A DNA stretch of 22,876 nt from UBA5336 sp964506685. GTDB lineage: Bacteria; Pseudomonadota; Alphaproteobacteria; Caulobacterales; Hyphomonadaceae. Shown here in pieces: positions 8,680-15,476 of the stretch. The translations under genes were made by a program, and so were the position numbers. Every line of letters begins with the position of its first letter. The first letter of the stretch is position 1. The stretch covers positions 1-22,876 of the forward strand of contig CAZDMQ010000059.1 of the NCBI GenBank assembly GCA_964506685.1, read 5' to 3'. Below the pieces are notes generated by a model, which searched no databases, had not been told where the DNA came from, and was given only the letters and a program-made list of their open reading frames with translations.

Positions 8680-8700
8680 AAATTGACACAGAAAATTGAC
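8680..8700 (+). promoter_or_regulatory. Tandem AAATTGAC repeats just upstream of ppaA
   Basis: AAATTGAC occurs at 8680-8687 and again at 8693-8700, a 13-base period, and ends 39 bases before the ppaA ATG. The core ATTGAC is also the conserved half of the PpsR-like boxes at bchF and bchG. It may be an autoregulatory half-site array or part of the ppaA promoter. I see no good -10 downstream of either copy. Confidence 0.3.
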
Positions 8701-8739
8701 TCGCAATGGAGGCGGGCACACTTGGAGGTCGAGGAAAAC

Positions 8740-9621
8740 ATGTCAGATGCAGGTTTCAACGGGGCGTCAGCGCATAATACGCTGGAGGCTGAAACGACGC
8801 TGAACACCTTCCGGGACCTTGGGGAACGATGGCGTCAGATCGAGCCCGGTGCGGGTGTCCTGTCTGGCCTGGCTGACACGGTTGAATCCGAACTCCTGCC
8901 GCGCTTCATGATTGCCTTTCAGTCTTTCGCCGACGGACTTCCCATGGACTATGTCACGGAAGTCGACCGCGAGCGTTTCTTCGCCCTGCTCCTTGCAGAT
9001 GACACGCGCGGGGCGAATGGTTTCATCCACGAGCTGCGTCGCCGGCATATCCCCATGGAGACGATCTGTGGTGATCTCCTTGCCCATGCCGCCCGCATGC
9101 TGGGCGAGCGCTGGAACGAGGACCGGCTCGACTTCACGGACGTGACGATTGCCATGGCCCGATTGCAGCAATTGCTGCGGATGAACAGTGTGGTCGGGGA
9201 TCCCGGTTTCCGGCGCGCGGATGGTTCGGCCTACAGCGTGGTGCTGGTGACGGCCCGTGGCGAACAGCATACGTTCGGGGTTCACATGCTGGCAGAGGCG
9301 TTCCGCCGCGATGGCTGGTTCGTTTGCTGCGAGGCCGGAGTGGCACCGGATGAGGTGCGCCGAAGCGTCCACGACAGTTTTCACGACGTTATCGGCGTCT
9401 CTGCGTCGACTGACCGTTCATTCGACCTGCTTGCGAAGGATATCGACACGTTGCGGTCGGACTCCCGTAATCCGGACATCCATATCATTGTCGGCGGGGG
9501 ACTGTTTCAGCGGAATCCCGAACTGGCAGACGAGGTTGGGGCGGCATTCTGTCTGGATAGCGCAATTGGCGCGCCAATGTTGTGTCGCGGGCTCTTGGCA
9601 CAATCCTTGGTTGGCTGCTAG
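8740..9621 (+). CDS. ppaA: PpaA/AerR-type cobalamin-binding antirepressor of PpsR
   Basis: This is a PpaA/AerR homologue, a regulator that binds a corrinoid and modulates PpsR/CrtJ at photosynthesis promoters. The protein has 293 residues. Residues ~100-148 form the helical domain preceding the B12 domain (ERWNEDRLDFTDVTIAMARLQ). The B12-binding Rossmann-type domain follows from ~165, with GEQHTFG at 174-180, where His177 is the likely lower cobalt ligand. It ends with the IVGGGLF strand-loop near residue 252. I chose the ATG at 8740, which has GAGGAAA just upstream; an in-frame TTG at 8683 lies within the repeat array and is less likely. ppsR begins 26 bases downstream, so the two are probably co-transcribed. 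Confidence 0.9.
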   Translation: MSDAGFNGASAHNTLEAETTLNTFRDLGERWRQIEPGAGVLSGLADTVESELLPRFMIAFQSFADGLPMDYVTEVDRERFFALLLADDTRGANGFIHELRRRHIPMETICGDLLAHAARMLGERWNEDRLDFTDVTIAMARLQQLLRMNSVVGDPGFRRADGSAYSVVLVTARGEQHTFGVHMLAEAFRRDGWFVCCEAGVAPDEVRRSVHDSFHDVIGVSASTDRSFDLLAKDIDTLRSDSRNPDIHIIVGGGLFQRNPELADEVGAAFCLDSAIGAPMLCRGLLAQSLVGC

Positions 9622-9647
9622 ACCGCTGCGACTCAGCAAGGAACCCT

Positions 9648-11054
9648 ATGGATACGATCATACCTTCTTCCCAGCCCGCCATGGGGTTCGAGCAAGCCGC
9701 GCAACACCTGTCCGGGATCAAGCCGGATGTGATTGCCAGCATTGCGGCCAGCGCAGCCGATGTCGCCCTCCTTTTGAAGGACGGGGTGATCGAGGACATG
9801 GCCGTCGGCAATGCCGGACTCAGCGACGAAGGCTTCGGAACGAGCTGGCGGGGCGCGCCTTGGATTGACACGGTCACGCCCGACAGTCGCGGCAAGGTGG
9901 AGGAAATCCTCAGGGACCAGGCGAGGGTTTCGCGCTGGCGCCAGGTCAATCATCCGTCCGTGACCGCGCTTGACCTGCCGGTCCGGTACACGGCGATCCG
10001 CCTGGACAATGACGGCCGCCTGCTTGCGCTGGGCCGCGACATGCGCGCCGAATCCAAGTTGCAGCAACGCCTGGTCGAGGCTCACCAGGACCTCGAGCGG
10101 GACTATACCCGGCTGCGCGAGGCCGAGGCGCGCTACCGGCTCCTGTTCGAGACCGTGTCCGAACCGGTGCTGATCGCCAATGCCAACGCGCTGACCATCG
10201 ATGAAGCCAATGGCGCCGCCGGTGCCCTGATCGGTCGCAGCCCCAAGGCTCTGGCAGGCCTGCCAATTGCCGCGCTCGGCATCGAGGCGCATGCCAGCGA
10301 GATCAACCGGGGCGTGAGCGAGAGCCTGCTGAGCGGCAGCGGCGTCGTCAGCGATATTACCCTGTCCAACGGCGTACGCGCCGCCCTGCACATTTCCGCA
10401 TTTCGCGAAGACCGGGCCACACGCCTGATCGTCCGCATTGTCACCGAGCGTGCCCCGGCCACCCGGAGCGAGCGGTCGAAACTCTTCGAGACGCTCGAGA
10501 TGTTGCCGGACGGGCTCATCGTGGTCGATGCCGGTCACCGCGTCGTGGCGGCCAACCAGGCCTTCTTCGACATGGTCAAGATTGCCGGCAAGACCCAGGC
10601 GACGGGGGCCAGCCTTGGCGACTTCCTCGGTCGCTCGACGACGGACCTGAATGTGCTGTTCTCGACCCTCAAGAATCACGGGGTCGTGCGCAATTATGCG
10701 ACGCGCTTGCGCGATGTCTTTGGTGACGAGGACGTCGTCGAGGTGTCGGCCGTTGCCACGCAGGGCAACCAGAATGTCTTCTACGGCCTGTCGATCCGCA
10801 ATGTGTCGCGTCGCCTGCAGGCGGGCAACCGGATGGGCGAGCAATTGCCGCAATCGGTCGAACAGGTGACCGAGCAGGTCGGGCGCGTGCCGCTGCGCGA
10901 GATTGTCCGCGAGTCCACCGAACTGATCGAGAAGCTCTGCATCGAGGCGGCGCTCGAGATTACCGAACAGAACCGCGCGTCTGCTGCGGAGATGCTCGGG
11001 CTTAGCCGCCAGGGGCTCTATACCAAGCTCAAGCGTGCCGGAATCGACAGCTGA
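9648..11054 (+). CDS. ppsR: Transcriptional repressor PpsR/CrtJ
   Basis: PpsR (CrtJ) represses bch, crt and puc genes under oxygen or light by binding TGT-N12-ACA boxes. The protein has 468 residues, a normal length. An N-terminal domain (~1-120) is followed by a linker helix (~125-150), PAS 1 (~150-255, RYRLLFETVSEPVLIANAN), PAS 2 (~275-385, LFETLEMLPDGLIVVDAG) and a Fis-type helix-turn-helix at ~430-466 (NRASAAEMLGLSRQGLYTKL). The ATG at 9648 has AAGGAA five bases upstream. An earlier in-frame ATG at 9582 lies inside ppaA and is rejected. The only cysteine is Cys431, at the start of the HTH domain; the second redox cysteine described in some Rhodobacter proteins is absent. Confidence 0.95.
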   Translation: MDTIIPSSQPAMGFEQAAQHLSGIKPDVIASIAASAADVALLLKDGVIEDMAVGNAGLSDEGFGTSWRGAPWIDTVTPDSRGKVEEILRDQARVSRWRQVNHPSVTALDLPVRYTAIRLDNDGRLLALGRDMRAESKLQQRLVEAHQDLERDYTRLREAEARYRLLFETVSEPVLIANANALTIDEANGAAGALIGRSPKALAGLPIAALGIEAHASEINRGVSESLLSGSGVVSDITLSNGVRAALHISAFREDRATRLIVRIVTERAPATRSERSKLFETLEMLPDGLIVVDAGHRVVAANQAFFDMVKIAGKTQATGASLGDFLGRSTTDLNVLFSTLKNHGVVRNYATRLRDVFGDEDVVEVSAVATQGNQNVFYGLSIRNVSRRLQAGNRMGEQLPQSVEQVTEQVGRVPLREIVRESTELIEKLCIEAALEITEQNRASAAEMLGLSRQGLYTKLKRAGIDS

Positions 11055-11109
11055 GTCCGACCGCCGGCAGGCGCCCCGTCCGGGCTGTCCGTTTTCGATG
11101 ACAGGTACG

Positions 11110-11150
11110 CGTAAATAAAAATTGACACCCAGCGGCGTCAATTTTACGTT
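11110..11150 (+). promoter_or_regulatory. bchG promoter with PpsR-like box and inverted repeat
   Basis: CGT-N12-ACA lies at 11110-11127, within a 21-bp block (11110-11130) matching the bchF upstream block at 19 positions. A perfect inverted repeat AAAATTGAC/GTCAATTTT occupies 11118-11126 and 11137-11145. TTGACA (11122-11127) and TACGTT (11145-11150) are spaced by 17 bases, a plausible sigma70 pair. Initiation would fall at about the bchG ATG (11157), and no Shine-Dalgarno sequence precedes that ATG. Repression by PpsR is inferred from the box and from the adjacent ppsR gene. Confidence 0.5.
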
Positions 11151-11156
11151 GGCACC

Positions 11157-12107
11157 ATGTCGAATGTCGGTGCCTCCCTCCAGACCCGTAGTGTCCCGTC
11201 CCTCGGGGCGATTGTCGAATTGTCCAAGCCGGTGACCTGGTTTGCCCCGATGTGGGCGTTCGGGTGCGGGGTCGTGTCGAGCGGCCAGCCGATCGCCGAG
11301 CGCGGCCTGTTCTTTCTTGGCGGCGTGCTGCTGGCCGGCCCGCTGGTCTGTGCCACCAGCCAGGCGGTCAATGACTGGTTCGACCGGCATGTCGATGCCA
11401 TCAACGAACCTGGCCGGCCCATTCCGTCCGGGCGTATTCCGGGCCGCTGGGGTCTCTATCTCGCCATCGTGTGGACGCTGGCGTCGCTCATACTGGCCGC
11501 CTTCCTCGGCGTCTGGACCTTGGTGGCGGCGACCGTCGGACTGATCCTTGCCTGGGCCTACAGTGCGCCGCCGGCGCGTCTCAAGCAGAATGGCTGGTGG
11601 GGCAATGCCGCCGTGGGCCTTTCCTATGAGGGGATTGCCTGGTTCACCGGGGCGGCCGTGATGCTCGGCACGCTGCCATCCCTGCCGATCATTGCGGCAG
11701 CCCTGCTCTACTCGATTGGCGCGCACGGGATCATGACACTGAATGATTTCAAGGCCATAGAGGGAGACAAGGAGATGGGCGTGAACTCACTGCCCGTCCT
11801 GCTCGGCCCGGGCAGGGCGGCGCGGTTCGCCTGTCTTGTCATGATCGGGGCGCAGCTTCCGGTGATCGGATTGCTGCTCCTTGTCCAGGCGCCGGCCCAC
11901 GCCGCCCTGGTCGCCGGATTGATTGCGCTCCAGGCGCGGCTGATGTTCCCGCTGCTCGCCGATCCGCGTGCCCGCGCGCCATGGTACAATGCCACCGGCA
12001 CCAGCCTCTACGTCCTCGGCATGCTGGTGACCGCGCATGCCATCGGCACGGCCGGGGCCGCGGCCACGTCCGGCCTGCTGCACGGTGCAGGAGCCGCCCT
12101 TGGCTGA
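11157..12107 (+). CDS. bchG: Bacteriochlorophyll a synthase (geranylgeranyl/phytyl transferase) BchG
   Basis: BchG esterifies bacteriochlorophyllide a with geranylgeranyl (or phytyl) diphosphate in the membrane. It belongs to the UbiA prenyltransferase family. The protein has 316 residues with about eight hydrophobic segments. The first Asp-rich motif is NDWFDRHVDAINEPGRPIPSG (72-92), and the second is NDFKAIEGDKEMGVNSLP (196-213); these bind the Mg-diphosphate. The ATG at 11157 agrees with the family N-terminus, but no AGGAG-like sequence precedes it. The stop overlaps the start of the next gene, so bchG, the PucC-like gene and bchP form one operon. Confidence 0.96.
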   Translation: MSNVGASLQTRSVPSLGAIVELSKPVTWFAPMWAFGCGVVSSGQPIAERGLFFLGGVLLAGPLVCATSQAVNDWFDRHVDAINEPGRPIPSGRIPGRWGLYLAIVWTLASLILAAFLGVWTLVAATVGLILAWAYSAPPARLKQNGWWGNAAVGLSYEGIAWFTGAAVMLGTLPSLPIIAAALLYSIGAHGIMTLNDFKAIEGDKEMGVNSLPVLLGPGRAARFACLVMIGAQLPVIGLLLLVQAPAHAALVAGLIALQARLMFPLLADPRARAPWYNATGTSLYVLGMLVTAHAIGTAGAAATSGLLHGAGAALG

Positions 12108-13482
12108 GTCCCGCGCCCTGGTGCCCGGCCAGATCGGCTGGACCGGCATCCTTCGCCTCGGCCTGGTCCAGGCGGCGATCGGGGCGATCGTCATCGTTAC
12201 GACGTCAACGCTCAACCGCGTCATGGTCGTCGAGCTCGCCCTGCCGGCCATGCTGCCGGGCGCCCTTGTCGGCTGGCACTATGCCATCCAGCTCAGCCGT
12301 CCCCGTTGGGGCCATAGCGCGGATCGCGGCGGCCACCGGGCGCCGTGGATCATCGGCGGCGTGGCCACCCTCGGCCTGGGCGCTGTCCTTGCCGCGCTCG
12401 CCACCGTGCTGCTGGCCGGCCCGGGCTGGGGCGGACTTGCCCTTGCCATCCTCGCCTTCACCCTGATCGGCATCGGGGTGGGCGCGGCCGGAACCAACCA
12501 GCTCGCCCTGCTGGCCGCGCGCACGCCGCCGGCCCGCAAGGCGGCCGCTGCGGCCATTGTCTGGATCATGATGATCCTGGGCTTCGTCATCACCGCCGCC
12601 AGCGTCGGCGCCGCACTCGAGCCCTTCGCCCTGTCGCGGCTGGTGTTCGTCACCGCCTGCGTCGCCGTTGCGGCAACCCTGCTGGCCACGCTTGCCGTCA
12701 CCGGTCTCGAGCGCGGTCCGTTGCCGGCAACCGGAGCCGGCGAGGCGGAGGCCACAGCTAGCGGGCCGGCTGCCGGCTTCACCGCTGCCCTGGCCGAGGT
12801 CTGGCAGGACACGCCGGCGCGCCGCTTCACCATCTTTGTTTTCGTCTCCATGCTCGCCTACAGCGCCCAGGACCTCATCCTCGAGCCCTTTGCCGGCCTC
12901 ATCCATGGCTACAGTCCGGGCGAGTCAACCGCGCTCGCCGGCACCCAGAATGGCGGGGTCCTGCTCGGCATGATCGCCACCGCACTTGCCGGCACGCTGA
13001 TCGGCAAGTCCCGGCCGCGCTTCATGCGCAACTGGACGATCGGGGGCTGTCTCGCTTCGGCTGCCGCACTGGCTACCCTGGCTGCGGCCGCCCGGGTCGG
13101 GCCGGCCGCGCCGCTCGAGCCGCTGGTCTTTGCACTCGGTCTCGCCAATGGCGCCTTCGCCGTCGCTGCGATCGGCGCGATGATGACGCTCGCCAGCGCC
13201 GGAGGGAAGGGGCGCGAGGGCATCCGCATGGGCCTCTGGGGTGCCAGCCAGGCCATTGCCTTCGGTCTTGGCGGCTTTCTCGGCGCCGTTGCGCTCGATG
13301 TCATGCGCGCGCTGACCGGCGATGCGGGCGCCGCCTTCTTCGCTGTCTTCGCCGCCGAAGCCGCCCTGTTCGCCCTCGCGGCCGTGCTTGCCCTGCGGGT
13401 TGAGGCCCCCGGCGCTGCTGGCCGGATCGATACGCCTCGCCTGCCTGTCCTTCCGGCAGGCGAACACCTGCCCGCCAGATAG
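12100..13482 (+). CDS. PucC/LhaA/Bch2-family membrane transporter-like protein
   Basis: This is a PucC-family member of the major facilitator type. Relatives (PucC, LhaA and the Bch2/ORF428 protein beside bchG and bchP) take part in light-harvesting complex assembly or pigment delivery. With the TTG start at 12100 the protein has 460 residues and about twelve hydrophobic helices. Family signatures are NRVMVVELALPAMLPG near residue 45 and GHSADRGGHRAPWIIGG near residue 70. AGGAG at 12089-12093, six bases upstream, supports the TTG. An in-frame GTG at 12085 is the main alternative, and no suitable ATG is nearby. The start overlaps the bchG stop by 8 bases. Its place between bchG and bchP points to the Bch2 subgroup and not to lhaA. 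Confidence 0.9.
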   Translation: MAESRALVPGQIGWTGILRLGLVQAAIGAIVIVTTSTLNRVMVVELALPAMLPGALVGWHYAIQLSRPRWGHSADRGGHRAPWIIGGVATLGLGAVLAALATVLLAGPGWGGLALAILAFTLIGIGVGAAGTNQLALLAARTPPARKAAAAAIVWIMMILGFVITAASVGAALEPFALSRLVFVTACVAVAATLLATLAVTGLERGPLPATGAGEAEATASGPAAGFTAALAEVWQDTPARRFTIFVFVSMLAYSAQDLILEPFAGLIHGYSPGESTALAGTQNGGVLLGMIATALAGTLIGKSRPRFMRNWTIGGCLASAAALATLAAAARVGPAAPLEPLVFALGLANGAFAVAAIGAMMTLASAGGKGREGIRMGLWGASQAIAFGLGGFLGAVALDVMRALTGDAGAAFFAVFAAEAALFALAAVLALRVEAPGAAGRIDTPRLPVLPAGEHLPAR

Positions 13483-13522
13483 TTTCCCGGAACAGACCGG
13501 GCGCAGCTCCAGGGGATCCCCC

Positions 13523-14782
13523 ATGCAGACCGACCAAACCGCCACCACTCCCGCCTCCTCCGCCGCTCCGGCCTCGCCGACCGAGACCTGCGATGTGGTG
13601 ATTGTCGGCGGCGGGCCGGCCGGCGCCACCGCCGCACTCGGTCTCGCCCGCAAGGGCTGGCGCGTGGCCCTCGTGAACAGGCCCGGCCGGATCAAGCCCT
13701 GCGGCGGCGCCATCCCGCCACGTCTCATCCGCGACTTCGATATTCCCGAGAGCCAGATCGTGGCCCGCGCCAGCACCGCACGCATGGTCTCGCCGCGTGG
13801 CCGGCTGGTCGACATGCCCATCGAGGGCGGCACCGTCGGCATGGTCGACCGCGAGCAGTTCGATGCCTGGCTGCGTGCGCGCGCCGGTGCGGCTGGTGCC
13901 CGCCTTATCGACGGGACCTTCCGGGCGCTGACCCGCGAAGGCGAGGGCGGCCAGCCCGTCATCCACTATACCCTGCCCGGTGAGAGCCGGGCCAATGGCA
14001 CCCGGCGGCTGGCCGCGCGCATGGTGATTGGTGCCGATGGCGCCAATTCCCGCATTGGTGCGCAGGAAGTCGAGGCGGCGAAGGACAAGGACCTGGTCTT
14101 TGCCTATCACGAGATCATCGCTTCGCCGGCTGGAGATGACGAGGCCGGTTTCGCCGGCGACCGCTGCGAAATCCATTATGACGGCACGCTGTCTCCCGAC
14201 TTCTACGCCTGGATCTTTCCCCATGGCGACAGCACCAGCGTCGGTGTCGGCAGTGCACAGAAGGGCTTCTCCCTCAAGGGCGCCGTCTCCGAGCTGCGCG
14301 GACGGGCGAGCCTCGACGCCTGCGACACGATCCGGACAGAAGGTGCACCCATACCGTTGAAGCCACTGAAGCGCTGGGACAATGGCCGCGACGTGATGCT
14401 GGCCGGCGATGCGGCCGGTTGCGTGGCGCCAGCGTCTGGAGAGGGCATCTATTACGCCATGATCGGAGGCGAGCACGCCGCAGATGCGGTCGACGAGGTG
14501 CTCCGCACAGGCGATGTGAAGGCCATGGCCCGGGCGCGCAAGCGCTATATGCGCGAGCATGGCAAGGTCTTCTGGGTGCTCGGCATCATGCAGCATTTCT
14601 GGTACCGCAATGACAAGCGCCGCGAGCGCTTCGTGAACATGTGCGATGACAAGGATGTCCAGCGCCTGACTTGGGACGCCTACATGAACAAGCGCCTCGT
14701 TCGCGCCGATCCGGCCGCCCATGTGCGCATTTTCATGAAGGACATGGCTCACCTGATGGGGCTCACCCCCGTCCAGCGCTAG
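13523..14782 (+). CDS. bchP: Geranylgeranyl diphosphate / geranylgeranyl-bacteriochlorophyll reductase BchP
   Basis: BchP reduces three double bonds of the geranylgeranyl tail to phytyl with NADPH. The protein has 419 residues. After a 20-residue Thr/Ser/Ala/Pro-rich leader comes the FAD-binding motif VVIVGGGPAGATAA (25-38). The family motif KPCGGAIPPRLI follows near residue 58, MVIGADGANSRIG near residue 170, and the second flavin motif LAGDAAGCVAPASGEGI near 293. AGGGGA lies before the ATG at 13523, and the gap to the preceding stop is 40 bases. The PCGGAI motif sets BchP apart from other flavoprotein monooxygenase-like enzymes. Confidence 0.97.
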   Translation: MQTDQTATTPASSAAPASPTETCDVVIVGGGPAGATAALGLARKGWRVALVNRPGRIKPCGGAIPPRLIRDFDIPESQIVARASTARMVSPRGRLVDMPIEGGTVGMVDREQFDAWLRARAGAAGARLIDGTFRALTREGEGGQPVIHYTLPGESRANGTRRLAARMVIGADGANSRIGAQEVEAAKDKDLVFAYHEIIASPAGDDEAGFAGDRCEIHYDGTLSPDFYAWIFPHGDSTSVGVGSAQKGFSLKGAVSELRGRASLDACDTIRTEGAPIPLKPLKRWDNGRDVMLAGDAAGCVAPASGEGIYYAMIGGEHAADAVDEVLRTGDVKAMARARKRYMREHGKVFWVLGIMQHFWYRNDKRRERFVNMCDDKDVQRLTWDAYMNKRLVRADPAAHVRIFMKDMAHLMGLTPVQR

Positions 14783-14799
14783 CGCGCGCGACGCCACGG

Positions 14800-15066
14800 A
14801 TGACGATCTCGCCCTGGATGCTGGATGCCATCCTGCTGGTAATCCTTGCCGAGGGTACGGCCGGGACCTTGTGGCTTTACCGCAGCGGGCGGGATGCCCT
14901 GGTTGCCGGGTTCCTCGCCTTCCTTGCCTCGGGCGCCGCCCTCATGTTGGGCCTGCGCCTTGCGCTTGACGGCGCGGCGGGCCTGCCGCTGGCAGCTGTC
15001 CTGCTGGCCAGCCTCGCGCTGCACCTGCTCGCCATCGCCGCGATCCTCCGCGCCTTCGCAAGATAG
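14800..15066 (+). CDS. Small three-helix membrane protein, unknown function
   Basis: I do not recognise this 88-residue protein. It starts 17 bases after the bchP stop, in the same direction, and is likely the last gene of the bchG operon. Three hydrophobic segments are visible at ~7-25 (MLDAILLVILAEGTAGTLW), ~33-52 and ~59-85, joined by short loops with an Arg/Asp pair after the first helix. The amino acid make-up is that of a genuine membrane protein, not a shadow frame, and nothing competes on the other strand. No clear Shine-Dalgarno sequence precedes the ATG, so translation may depend on bchP. The next ATG, six codons in, is an alternative start. Confidence 0.65.
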   Translation: MTISPWMLDAILLVILAEGTAGTLWLYRSGRDALVAGFLAFLASGAALMLGLRLALDGAAGLPLAAVLLASLALHLLAIAAILRAFAR

Positions 15067-15286
15067 AGCAGCCCCTGCGGGCGCCGGCGCCTGACCACGC
15101 CAGAGGCCCGTGCAGAGCGTTCGGGCTCCCCAGGGATTTGGCTGCCCTTTTCCGCTTTCCTCAGATCGCGGCTTTCCTATCCAATGAGCCGCCGGGCGCC
15201 AGGGGGCGCAGCAGAACGCATGTTTCCATACCGTCATTATTTTGCGGGGGAGCGCGGGTGTTGCAGCGGGGCAGGGCGCTCAGCGG
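15067..15286. other. Convergent intergenic region, bchG-operon side, non-coding
   Basis: This stretch follows the last plus-strand gene and precedes the puf terminator. No gene is supported. A small open frame starting near 15184 on the plus strand would read straight through the puf terminator and has no recognisable product. A palindrome GGCGCCGGCGCC lies at 15079-15090. A weak stem with AGGG at 15132-15135, CCCT at 15145-15148 and a short T-run could help end plus-strand transcription, but it has only four base pairs. Confidence 0.5.
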
Positions 15287-15333
15287 TAAAAAAGGGTGCG
15301 GGTCGCGTGGCGGAGAGGTGGCCTGCGACCCGC
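15287..15333 (-). terminator. Intrinsic terminator of the puf operon
   Basis: The arms GCGGGTCGC (15298-15306) and GCGACCCGC (15325-15333) form a perfect 9-bp GC-rich stem with an 18-base loop. On the minus strand, four bases after the stem, comes TTTTTT (15293-15288), the classical layout of a Rho-independent terminator. It lies about 145 bases downstream of the pufM stop. The loop is longer than usual. Confidence 0.7.
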
Positions 15334-15431
15334 CAGTCGGGTCAGGACGGACGCCCCGTGATGGCCGGGCGACCCTTCATGGTGTTTGCCTGTCCCCATT
15401 AACCCCGGGAGGCAGGGGGCCGTGTAAGCGA

Positions 15432-15462
15432 AGAGGCCGGCTGGTGCATCCGGCCGGCCTCT
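15432..15462. terminator. Hairpin just downstream of pufM
   Basis: AGAGGCCGGC (15432-15441) and GCCGGCCTCT (15453-15462) form a perfect 10-bp stem with an 11-base loop, beginning 15 bases after the pufM stop. No T-run follows in either direction, so it is more likely a 3'-end stabiliser of the puf mRNA or a pause site than a complete terminator. The stem with a T-run further downstream is the stronger terminator candidate. Confidence 0.55.
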
Positions 15463-15476
15463 CGCAATATCGGGCG

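Larger units (their letters stand above)
8438..8739. other. Rest of the bchF-ppaA divergent control region, non-coding
   Basis: No convincing gene lies here. Short open frames on either strand lack a Shine-Dalgarno sequence and have no recognisable product. The region contains a perfect hairpin (8587-8611), a 10-base repeat AACGTAAAAA at 8614-8623 and 8649-8658, and a tandem AAATTGAC pair (8680-8687 and 8693-8700). It is richer in A and T than the flanking genes, as expected for a control region. I recognise no known riboswitch fold. Confidence 0.6.

Noticed and set aside
8483..8807. Short minus-strand frames in the bchF-ppaA control region
   Set aside because: They overlap the ppaA 5' end and the repeat elements, lack ribosome binding sites and have no recognisable composition.
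15132..15151. A terminator for the plus-strand bchG operon
   Set aside because: The stem is only four base pairs with three to four T residues, too weak to call as a feature.
15298..15334. A possible tRNA-like fold in the convergent region
   Set aside because: There are no acceptor, D-loop or T-loop consensus bases. A terminator hairpin explains the pairing.
15184..15402. A 72-codon plus-strand frame in the convergent intergenic region
   Set aside because: It runs across the puf terminator hairpin and its T-run, and it encodes no recognisable product.
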